From Bacteroidales bacterium UBA4459 (GTDB taxonomy: Bacteria; Bacteroidota; Bacteroidia; Bacteroidales; F082): a stretch of DNA of 7,301 nucleotides. The stretch is from assembly GCA_002389465.1 (NCBI GenBank), contig DGOT01000047.1, positions 11,917 through 19,217 of the forward strand, written 5' to 3'. Of the stretch, positions 1 through 5,966 are shown piece after piece. A model generated the notes under the pieces. The model ran no database searches. It saw nothing but the letters and a program-made list of their open reading frames with translations, and was not told the DNA's origin. The first letter of the stretch is position 1, and every line of letters starts with the position of its first letter. The translations under genes and the position numbers were made by a program.

Positions 1-703
1 CATAATTCAAAGGGAAACGAGATACAACCGGTGGTGACAATCTGCTTAAATCGGCGGTAAAAAACCCGTTATTGTAATCGGTATGATAACAGGTGCGCAG
101 CGAATCAGGTTTGGGGAAGGGTGACAGCTGTTTGTTATCATAAATGTATCTGATCAGAAAGTCAGCCTTGTACTTATACGTACCCTTCGCCAACCACATC
201 AGGTAAACCGAATCTGATTCAGCTGTTTCCGTATCCACATAAAACTGGTAGCCATACAGGGTATGATATTCGTCCTCTGTCACCTGGCTTTCAATTTCCG
301 CATACACATTGGCGATACCAAGAGGATCTTTTAGCTCTTGCCACACCGACTCATACTCATTTCCATCAGTTGTGTTTATGGTAATCTTGTATTTGCGGCC
401 TATAACTCCCTGCAAGCCATCAGGAGGACTCACATAATTTCCCGGCTGCGCCTCCTGAAACACTTCTTCATTGCCCAAATTATCGGAAACAACAACACGG
501 GCATTTGCATATGGTTTGAGTGCGGGTTTTTTTACCGGGCTGGACAAGGAAAGGGTAACCGTGTATGGTGGCAGTTTGTTCGTAATCATTCCGTCAACCA
601 CAAGCACGTTTTCATAATCCTTTATATCGGGAAAATATTCTTCAACACACGATTGGATGACAACGGCAAAAATGATTAATGTTATTTTCAGATATTTAGT
701 CAT
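1..703 (-). CDS. DUF4249-type outer-membrane lipoprotein, second paralogue (3' end outside window)
   Basis: An open frame of 234 codons runs from the ATG at 703-701 to the window edge without a stop. The C-terminal part, about 150 residues judging by the complete paralogue at 1054-2223, lies outside. The N-terminus is a lipoprotein signal: a basic start (MTKYLK), a hydrophobic core, and IQSC with the lipidated Cys at residue 19. VEEYFPDI follows; such an acidic stretch after the Cys is typical of surface-exported lipoproteins in this phylum. LVVDGMIT near residue 34 and the beta-rich body match DUF4249 as I know it. By hand alignment it is about 70% identical to the paralogue, rising to about 87% over residues 133-217. 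The start overlaps the upstream stop by 8 nt, and GGAG (718-715) lies 11 nt upstream. The inferred role is a partner of the TonB-dependent receptor; the ligand is unknown. The family call is from memory of its patterns. Confidence 0.88.
   Translation of the reverse strand, partial: MTKYLKITLIIFAVVIQSCVEEYFPDIKDYENVLVVDGMITNKLPPYTVTLSLSSPVKKPALKPYANARVVVSDNLGNEEVFQEAQPGNYVSPPDGLQGVIGRKYKITINTTDGNEYESVWQELKDPLGIANVYAEIESQVTEDEYHTLYGYQFYVDTETAESDSVYLMWLAKGTYKYKADFLIRYIYDNKQLSPFPKPDSLRTCYHTDYNNGFFTADLSRLSPPVVSRFPLNY
696..703 (-). other. 8-nt start/stop overlap ATGACTAA (121-aa gene to second DUF4249 gene)
   Basis: On the minus strand the ATG at 703-701 opens the DUF4249 gene, while TAA at 698-696 closes the 121-aa gene in another frame (its last residues are Asn-Asp). 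An overlap of this kind usually means translational coupling by reinitiation, and it fixes the downstream start. The coupling itself is inferred. Confidence 0.85.
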
Positions 704-1061
704 TATGAATAATTCTCCAGTTTAATGTAATGGATGAGACAAGATTACTACAACAACCTTCTTTCAGCAGATATTTCCTATCGGCGGCTAATTCACTAAT
801 CATTGTGATACGCTCAACGTAAAAAAAATCACTCAGTTGCACTTTTACATCATGCTGCTCTACCATGTGATTGGCCATGAACCATGCGGACTCTTCCGTC
901 AGGTTAATGTCTCGACCCATTTGGCGAAACACTTCTTCCGACAAATTACTCAGTCCTGATATTGTCATAAATAAAGCATTGGCTACGAAACTTATTTTAC
1001 ACAGAAGACTTTTTCTCATTTCATGTACTTTATTATTAAATACCGCAAAAAGTTTACTCAT
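696..1061 (-). CDS. uncharacterised small exported protein, 121 aa
   Basis: I do not recognise the family. The frame is supported as a real gene because both ends lock into neighbours: its ATG overlaps the stop of the upstream DUF4249 gene (ATGAGTAA) and its TAA overlaps the start of the downstream one (ATGACTAA). Residues 15-37 (MRKSLLCK, then a hydrophobic run to about SGLSN) look like a signal peptide. Translation from Met15 (1019-1017) would give a 107-aa precursor with a more usual signal; the coupled start at 1061 gives a longer n-region. The mature part, about 85 residues, is mixed polar with no transmembrane segment. It carries an adjacent Cys pair (C103-C104, GCCSN) and a beta-like tail, ITLNW. 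Position between two receptor-partner lipoproteins suggests an envelope accessory role. The Cys pair could form a disulfide or interchain link. No enzymatic motif is visible. The plus-strand frame over 871-1101 is a shadow. Confidence 0.72.
   Translation of the reverse strand: MSKLFAVFNNKVHEMRKSLLCKISFVANALFMTISGLSNLSEEVFRQMGRDINLTEESAWFMANHMVEQHDVKVQLSDFFYVERITMISELAADRKYLLKEGCCSNLVSSITLNWRIIHND
1054..1061 (-). other. 8-nt start/stop overlap ATGAGTAA (first DUF4249 gene to 121-aa gene)
   Basis: ATG at 1061-1059 opens the 121-aa gene and TAA at 1056-1054 ends the DUF4249 gene (last residues Asp-Glu). It has the same ATGANTAA form as the two neighbouring junctions and supports 1061, rather than the internal Met at 1019, as the coupled start. 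Confidence 0.75.
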
Positions 1062-2223
1062 CCACCCAAAAATCAGGTTTTTCGGTTGTTCCCCCCTTTA
1101 GCCGACAGTCCATGCATCGCTGGTCAGGTAATGCCCTTCGGTTATCAGAATCAGTAGTAACATACAGTGGCCATTGAGAAGGACCTGACATGAAGATATC
1201 GCCATACGCCAAGTAATCTGCCCCATCAAGAACACAAATACTATAATGAAACTCTACCTGATCGGAAGGAGGTCTGTTTACGAAAATCCTTTTTTTATCA
1301 ATTCCTGCTACCAGAAAATATCCCAATAAAACGTCATCCTGATCATTAATATTTTGCATATTCCCCTTCAACTGATAAGGTTGTTGGGCATATAACACCC
1401 CCTGTTCCGTATTTATATCGCTCAGTTGCTCATAAAACGTGAACGCATGCTCATCAATCGTGTATTGTTCAACGAGCATACTGTACCTTAGCGATATCTT
1501 TCGTGTGTCGGTAGTCACATAATTCAGAGGGAAATGTGTAACAGTCGGTAGTGACAATTTGGTTAAATTAGCTGTAAAGAACCCGTTGTTGTAATCTGTA
1601 TGATAGCAAATACGTAATGAATCCGGTTTTGGGAAGAGTGACAACCTGCGGTTATCGTAAATATACCTTATCAAAAAGTCAGCTCTATACTTATACGTGC
1701 CCTTCGCCAGCCACATCAGGTAAGTGGAATCCGTTGCGGCTGTTTCTGTATCCACGTAAAACTGATAGCCAAATAATGTATGATATTCATCCTCTGTTGC
1801 CCAGCTTTCTATTTCGGCATAAACGGTAGAAATTCCTATCGCAGCTTTTAGTTCCTGGAATGGTGACTCATACACTTTCCCGTCAGATGTATGGATGCTC
1901 AGCTTATACTCCCGTCCTGCTGTTCCCTGCATACCATCCGGAGAACTCACATAAGTACCGGGTTCCGTTTCATTGAACACTTCTTTGTTGCCAAAATTAT
2001 CGATAACAACAACCGTAGCCCCCTGATATGGTATCATATTTGGCGGTTTATCTGCTGGTGATGACAACGAAAGCGTAATCGTGTATGGAGACGGGTCGCT
2101 TGTAAGCATACCGTCAACCACCAGCAGGGTTTGATAATCTTTGATATCAGGAAAATACTTTTCAATACACGATTGAGTAATAACCGCAAGTAAAAGAATC
2201 GTTATTTTCAGGTACTTAATCAT
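1054..2223 (-). CDS. DUF4249-type outer-membrane lipoprotein, complete paralogue (389 aa)
   Basis: A lipoprotein signal occupies residues 1-19 (MIKYLKI, hydrophobic core, TQSC, lipidated Cys19), followed by IEKYFPDI. The body shows DUF4249 marks as I know them: LLVVDGMLT near residue 33, a beta-rich N-terminal half with YTITLSLSSP and GATVVVIDNFGN, a central YQFYVDTETA region, and a C-terminal CMDCRLKGGTT segment ending near KPDFW, where C370 and C373 form a CxxC. Length is about normal for the family. Family members commonly sit directly after TonB-dependent receptors in Bacteroidota and are thought, without biochemical proof that I know of, to act with them at the outer membrane. The start overlaps the receptor's stop by 8 nt and the stop overlaps the 121-aa gene by 8 nt. 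It is paralogous to the truncated gene at 1-703. Substrate unknown. The family call is firm; the role is inferred. Confidence 0.92.
   Translation of the reverse strand: MIKYLKITILLLAVITQSCIEKYFPDIKDYQTLLVVDGMLTSDPSPYTITLSLSSPADKPPNMIPYQGATVVVIDNFGNKEVFNETEPGTYVSSPDGMQGTAGREYKLSIHTSDGKVYESPFQELKAAIGISTVYAEIESWATEDEYHTLFGYQFYVDTETAATDSTYLMWLAKGTYKYRADFLIRYIYDNRRLSLFPKPDSLRICYHTDYNNGFFTANLTKLSLPTVTHFPLNYVTTDTRKISLRYSMLVEQYTIDEHAFTFYEQLSDINTEQGVLYAQQPYQLKGNMQNINDQDDVLLGYFLVAGIDKKRIFVNRPPSDQVEFHYSICVLDGADYLAYGDIFMSGPSQWPLYVTTDSDNRRALPDQRCMDCRLKGGTTEKPDFWVDE
1518..2223 (-). repeat. duplicated DUF4249 coding segment (partner copy at 1-703)
   Basis: The stretch aligns with positions 1-703 in the same orientation, offset by 1520 nt at the gene starts and 1517 nt at the far end because of a single one-codon difference near residue 62. 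Proteins are about 70% identical by hand count (165 of 234). Many silent differences show that this is not a fresh duplication. The repeat probably continues beyond the window edge. Confidence 0.88.
2216..2223 (-). other. 8-nt start/stop overlap ATGATTAA (receptor to first DUF4249 gene)
   Basis: ATG at 2223-2221 starts the lipoprotein and TAA at 2218-2216 ends the receptor (last residues Asn-Asp). Coupling would tie lipoprotein synthesis to receptor synthesis. AAACTGGGAA just upstream offers only a weak ribosome-binding candidate. Confidence 0.85.
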
Positions 2224-4996
2224 TGTAGTTTCCCAGTTTAAAATCGTACGTAAGTGAGAAAATCGGCACGCCGAATATGCTTAGTTTATAGCTCTGAATA
2301 TGTCCTCCTTCGGATGTAAAGTACACCGAATAGGCATTCTTACGGCCCGTAAGGTTGTAAACAGAGAAGATCCAGGAGCCGTGCAGGAATTTTTTCTTCT
2401 TCAAATTACCTTCCAGTATCACGGAAGCATCCACTCGGAAATAATCAGGCAGGCGGTACTCGTTCCGCAGCGAATAGTGCAATACCGGCTGGCCATCCTG
2501 GTAATAAATAGCCGTTGGGTACGTCACTGGCCTGCCCGTAGAATAAACAACGTCCGTTGACACGCTCAGTCTTTTGGACAGCTTGTAATTAACCACCAGG
2601 TTAAAGGCATGCGGTTTGTCCCAGTTGGCCGGATACTCGAGTCCGAAATTATTGAAATCACCTGTCTTATCATCAACAGCACTTACCAGGGAACGTGCAT
2701 AGGTATAATTCACCCAGCCATTCAGCCTGCCGTAAGTTTTTTTCAGCATAAGCTCAATTCCGTATGAGTCAAGTTTTCCCTGGATGATGTCCTGCTCCGG
2801 ATATTCGTTCACCAGCAGGTTGGCCCCATCTTTATATTCAACCAGGTTGTTTACTTTTTTGTAATACGCTTCAATGGAAATTTCGTACATACGCTTCCTT
2901 CCCAGGTTAGCATAATACCCAACAGAGAACTGATCGCCAGCCATTGGCCCAATGTTAAAGTCGGCCAGTTTCCATTTGTCCGTAGGCGAAAGAGCAATAG
3001 TATTAGACAGCATGAAAATATACTGGTGCAGCCTGTTATAGCTTGCTTTTACCGACATATCCGGATTGATCAGGTAAGTGACACCCACACGGTAATCAAG
3101 CCCTGAATAGGTTTGCGCAACCTGGTTGTTGGAGAAATACAGCGTATCTGTAATATTGCCGGGTGTGCGTGGTTTTCCTTCCATATATTCAAAAACAGTA
3201 GCTTCTCCAAGTTGTGCGTAGTAATTGAAACGGAGCCCACCATAAACTGTCAGGTTGGGCAACACTTCCCATTCATCGCTTATATACACATACGACTCAA
3301 GTCCTTTCTCCGTGCCAAGGTCAACCGGAACAATTAAGGACGCGTCATCCAGCGGAAGAAAATCTCCGTTATTTATCTGATACAGCACACTGCCTGCTCC
3401 TATCTTCACCAGATGCTTATTAACGGGGCGGTATATGAACCTCAAACCTGCTTCACTATGCAGCAATGTATAGTTTTGTTTGTATGCTGATACAGACAGT
3501 TCCTTATTCTGCTCCTGGAAAGAATAATTACTGACATCTGCAAACAATTCCATATTCAACTTCTGATTGAAAACATGCAGCCATGATAATGATCCGGCCA
3601 TATTATCGTAGCTAAATTCCGTCAAATCGTTTAATTCGGCATTATCCCTGCTGAAATATCCGTACAAGCTGACCCTGTTTTTTTTATTGACATTATACGA
3701 CAGGTTTATAACAGCATCACCGAATGAAGCATTGCTGTTTTTAATGTCCGGATCTTTGACCATCCGCAGCACCCAGTCGGAATAGGTAGCCCTAACACCT
3801 GCCAGGTACGATAACTTGTCTTTTACAATAGGGCCTTCCACCATGAGCCGTGCCGTAATAGGGCTGATTCCTCCACGGGCGGAGAATTTTTTCTGGTTGC
3901 CGTTTTTCTCGGTAATATCGAAAATGGATGACAACCTGCCGCCGTACATGGCCGGAATATTGCTTTTGTACAAGCTGAACTCTTCCACAATATCAGGATT
4001 GAAGGCCGAGAAAAACCCGAAAAAATGTGATGCATTGTAGACGGGCATCTTGCTCAGGTAAAACATATTCTGGTCAACAGGGCTGCCCCGCACATTAAAT
4101 CCGGATGACCCCTCTCCCACAGTCTGCACTCCGGGCATCAGCAACATGACTTTTATAATATCCTTTTCGCCCAGTACTACTGGTATTTCTTTAATGCTCT
4201 TGGCATCCATTTTTATGTATCCCATGTGAATTCCTGCCACATTATGGTCGCGCTCCGAATATATTTCCACCTCGTCCAGGTCAACTGATTCCGGATCGAG
4301 CACCACATCAAGAACCCCGTCAGAATAACCGGTTATTTTGTATGCCTGTTCTTTACTATCGATACTGTTGTATAAAACAGTATAACTTCCTTTGCGGAGT
4401 TTCATCTTATAATATCCCGCATCATCAGTAACCGTACCGGTCTCCAGTTCCTTCACATATAAGCTGCCGCCAATTACCGGCGTACCGTCTTTGGCATGGG
4501 TAACATGCCCGGTGACTGTGAAATAGTTACTTCCTACACCCTTCTTTTTTGAGCCGATAATGACTTTACGGGTGATGAATTCTTTTCTGGTTTGCAAATA
4601 TTCCGTATTAATGGCTTTGGCAGTGTCAAGCTCTTCTTCAGGCTGTACCGCATCAAAAAAACCGTTTGTCAGCGCCGTATTGATCCGGTAATATTTATTA
4701 ATAAAGATATGGCCATCCGTATCCATAACCACCTTCAACCCATACGACCTCAAATTACTCTCTAAAACGGAAAGTAAGCTAATACTATCGCTGCGCACCT
4801 CCATACGCATATCCGGTATACTGTCAGCATGATAAAAAAACTGCACCTGATGTTCCGCTTCCACTTTTGCGACAAAGTCTTCCCACGGCAGTTTATCAAA
4901 AGCTTTAGTGATGATGACATGCTTTGTTTCCTGACCGAATGCGCCCAGTGTTGCCGAAACAACAAGCAAGAACACGATATTTCTCAGAAGGCTCAT
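2216..4996 (-). CDS. TonB-dependent outer-membrane receptor with STN-like and carboxypeptidase-regulatory-like N-terminal domains (926 aa)
   Basis: This is a SusC/FecA-like transporter that should import a ligand across the outer membrane using TonB-ExbBD energy. Domains in order: signal peptide at about 1-21 (cleavage near GAFGQ); STN-like domain at about 25-105 (LPWEDFVAKVEAEHQVQFFY to HIFINKYY); a Lys-rich linker; a carboxypeptidase-regulatory-like beta-sandwich at about 158-235 (VTGHVTHAKDGTPV, TDDAGYYKMKLRKGSYT); a TonB-box-like LDEVEI at 240-245; a plug at about 255-365 with EKDIIKVMLLMPGV, GFNVRG and YNASHFFGFFSAFNPD; then a beta-barrel to the end. In the plug, the usual DG after the LL strand is Ser-Lys (residues 315-316). 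The C-terminus does not stop at the usual aromatic residue but runs on as KLGNYND because of the overlap with the next start. STN domains in such receptors often signal to FecR-type anti-sigma factors; none is in the window. Cargo unknown. Confidence 0.95.
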   Translation of the reverse strand: MSLLRNIVFLLVVSATLGAFGQETKHVIITKAFDKLPWEDFVAKVEAEHQVQFFYHADSIPDMRMEVRSDSISLLSVLESNLRSYGLKVVMDTDGHIFINKYYRINTALTNGFFDAVQPEEELDTAKAINTEYLQTRKEFITRKVIIGSKKKGVGSNYFTVTGHVTHAKDGTPVIGGSLYVKELETGTVTDDAGYYKMKLRKGSYTVLYNSIDSKEQAYKITGYSDGVLDVVLDPESVDLDEVEIYSERDHNVAGIHMGYIKMDAKSIKEIPVVLGEKDIIKVMLLMPGVQTVGEGSSGFNVRGSPVDQNMFYLSKMPVYNASHFFGFFSAFNPDIVEEFSLYKSNIPAMYGGRLSSIFDITEKNGNQKKFSARGGISPITARLMVEGPIVKDKLSYLAGVRATYSDWVLRMVKDPDIKNSNASFGDAVINLSYNVNKKNRVSLYGYFSRDNAELNDLTEFSYDNMAGSLSWLHVFNQKLNMELFADVSNYSFQEQNKELSVSAYKQNYTLLHSEAGLRFIYRPVNKHLVKIGAGSVLYQINNGDFLPLDDASLIVPVDLGTEKGLESYVYISDEWEVLPNLTVYGGLRFNYYAQLGEATVFEYMEGKPRTPGNITDTLYFSNNQVAQTYSGLDYRVGVTYLINPDMSVKASYNRLHQYIFMLSNTIALSPTDKWKLADFNIGPMAGDQFSVGYYANLGRKRMYEISIEAYYKKVNNLVEYKDGANLLVNEYPEQDIIQGKLDSYGIELMLKKTYGRLNGWVNYTYARSLVSAVDDKTGDFNNFGLEYPANWDKPHAFNLVVNYKLSKRLSVSTDVVYSTGRPVTYPTAIYYQDGQPVLHYSLRNEYRLPDYFRVDASVILEGNLKKKKFLHGSWIFSVYNLTGRKNAYSVYFTSEGGHIQSYKLSIFGVPIFSLTYDFKLGNYND
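4993..4996 (-). other. 4-nt start/stop overlap ATGA (260-aa gene to receptor)
   Basis: ATG at 4996-4994 starts the receptor, and TGA at 4995-4993 ends the 260-aa gene after Pro-Val-Lys. It is the only one of the four junctions with the short, most common overlap form. It places the 260-aa gene in the same transcription unit as the receptor. Confidence 0.85.
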
Positions 4997-5775
4997 TTTA
5001 CCGGTTCTTCAGTTAGTTTATCACAATATTGCATTAATACACTCAACTCCTTATAAGATGCCTTGCCGTATTTAATTTTATGCTTTTTCATGAACTTTTT
5101 GATCTCTTTTTTATACAACTCAAAATAATCGAGCAGGGATTTCTTTGAGCCGACAGAAACAAGCAGGCCACCCTGAAAGATATAAAAGCTACTGAGTGTT
5201 TTTGTATAGTTTCCGTAAGGGGTTTTGTTGTTGTAATTGTTGTTAAACAATTTCACATAACTCACGAAGAAATCAAAATTCCCGTGATAAAGCAATTCCA
5301 CAAAATCAGTCTGCAAACCTCGTACCTTGAAATTTATTGAATTGACAAAATACCTGTCGCCCAGCCGGAAATTATCCACAAATTCATTGTTTAAGCTGAT
5401 CACTACCGTCCCTCCGCGATACCGTTCCGCTTTTAGTATTAATTCGTCCGTGTAGATATTATATTTAAGAAATACATCTTCAAAAATGTTGCCATTTACC
5501 GTTATACTTCCGACATACCATTCAGAGGAAAGAAAAAACGGATGACCTGCCGCCATCAGATGCTCCTGAATGTATATTTTACCATTAACCAGTTCATCAT
5601 CAGCCCCGAGGATGCTGTCAGTACGGGTTATTACAGGCAACACTCCTGAAATAACTTCATTTTCCTGTGTGTAACATTCGATGGACAAAAAAAAGAACAG
5701 TATTAAAAACAAGTTGAAAAAACAACTTATTAAGCAATGTCTGTCCTGAAAATTGATAATTGATCCTGTCGGCAT
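4993..5775 (-). CDS. uncharacterised secreted protein (260 aa) heading the receptor operon
   Basis: No named family is recognised. Residues 1-36 look like an export signal with an unusually long n-region: MPTGSIINFQDRHC, then a very hydrophobic Phe/Leu core (about 16-32), with possible cleavage near IECYTQ. There is no clear lipobox, although Cys34 lies just after the core. Residues 75-115 (GHPFFLSSEWYVGSITVNG, then LKYNIYTDELIL) form a pattern I have seen in Bacteroidota exported proteins of unknown function: a small beta-rich module naming an element, its value and a 'Y-x-IYTDEL' strand. The C-terminal part (about 211-255) is strongly basic and helical (KKSLLDYFELYKKEIKKFMKKHK, abridged) with a closing Leu/Tyr helix. 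The ATG at 5775 is the only good start: no other Met occurs until residue 74. It heads the operon after a 191-bp gap, so it is probably the first cistron. The role may be accessory to the receptor; this is inference from position alone. Confidence 0.85.
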   Translation of the reverse strand: MPTGSIINFQDRHCLISCFFNLFLILFFFLSIECYTQENEVISGVLPVITRTDSILGADDELVNGKIYIQEHLMAAGHPFFLSSEWYVGSITVNGNIFEDVFLKYNIYTDELILKAERYRGGTVVISLNNEFVDNFRLGDRYFVNSINFKVRGLQTDFVELLYHGNFDFFVSYVKLFNNNYNNKTPYGNYTKTLSSFYIFQGGLLVSVGSKKSLLDYFELYKKEIKKFMKKHKIKYGKASYKELSVLMQYCDKLTEEPVK

Positions 5776-5803
5776 TAGGTTATAATTTGTTGCGATGCCA
5801 CCA

Positions 5804-5827
5804 TCAGACTATTAATTAAAAGTCTGA
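5804..5827. repeat. 24-bp near-perfect palindrome in the operon leader
   Basis: Arms TCAGACT (5804-5810) and AGTCTGA (5821-5827) enclose a palindromic TTAATTAA core (5812-5819). Only one symmetric base pair (A5811/A5820) breaks the symmetry. It lies 29-52 nt upstream of the 260-aa start codon. It could be an operator for a dimeric regulator or an RNA hairpin in the 5' leader. No U-run follows on the minus strand, so a terminator is unlikely. Confidence 0.75.
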
Positions 5828-5831
5828 CAGA

Positions 5832-5848
5832 TGATTTTATAAAAATCA
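5832..5848. repeat. short inverted repeat, 7-bp arms
   Basis: TGATTTT (5832-5838) and AAAATCA (5842-5848) pair across ATA. It lies next to the larger palindrome and shares the ATCA/TGAT ends of the repeated ATCAGAC motif. A/T-rich and weak as a hairpin; it may be part of the same regulatory array. Confidence 0.5.
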
Positions 5849-5872
5849 GACAGCTAATTTACAATAAAAGAA

Positions 5873-5953
5873 TACGCAAAGTATCATAAATAAAGCAACT
5901 GAAGAATATATTCAGGTAATTGAGTATTAAAAGTGAATGAAACACTTTGCGTA
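5873..5953. repeat. long-range inverted repeat downstream of the phosphoesterase gene (10-bp perfect arms)
   Basis: TACGCAAAGT (5873-5882) and ACTTTGCGTA (5944-5953) are exact reverse complements, 61 bp apart. On the minus strand the structure begins 13 nt after the phosphoesterase stop, and its closing arm is followed by TTCTTTTATTG, a loose U-rich tract. The loop holds a smaller CTGAA/TTCAG repeat (5899-5915). It may be an unusual large-loop 3' hairpin or terminator, or the ends of a tiny degenerate element. The loop is long for an intrinsic terminator, so I keep it as a repeat. Confidence 0.6.
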
Positions 5954-5966
5954 GCGTTTTGCAGGA

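Larger units (their letters stand above)
5776..5966. promoter_or_regulatory. intergenic region between phosphoesterase and receptor operon
   Basis: This 191-bp, A/T-rich gap separates two same-strand transcription units and is the only sizeable gap in the window. It should carry the end of the phosphoesterase transcript and the operon promoter. I found no convincing match to the Bacteroidota -33 TTTG / -7 TAnnTTTG promoter on the minus strand. The nearest is TACTTTGC at 5883-5876, one base short in spacing, without a good -33 partner. The ATG at 5775 is preceded by an A/T-rich leader (ATTATAACCTA) without a Shine-Dalgarno sequence, normal for the phylum. The repeats inside are listed separately. 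Confidence 0.5.

Noticed and set aside
338..679. Plus-strand open frame of 113 codons
   Set aside because: It lies wholly inside the second DUF4249 gene on the minus strand, whose protein matches its paralogue along its length. The plus-strand product shows no domain or signal logic.
696..1061. The 121-aa gene as a leftover fragment of a duplicated receptor gene
   Set aside because: Its ending (ITLNW, then Asn-Asp-stop) recalls the receptor's C-terminus, but the Asn-Asp-stop comes only from the shared junction and nothing further upstream aligns.
871..1101. Plus-strand open frame of 76 codons opposite the 121-aa gene
   Set aside because: The minus-strand 121-aa frame is anchored by overlaps at both ends and fits the operon direction. 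The plus frame runs across a gene junction and has no support.
5804..5827. The leader palindrome as a rho-independent terminator
   Set aside because: Its stem is A/T-rich in the core and neither strand has a T-run directly after it.
5876..5883. TACTTTGC on the minus strand as a -7 promoter element for the operon
   Set aside because: It is one base short of TAnnTTTG, has no TTTG at the proper upstream spacing, and lies within an inverted-repeat arm that explains it equally well.
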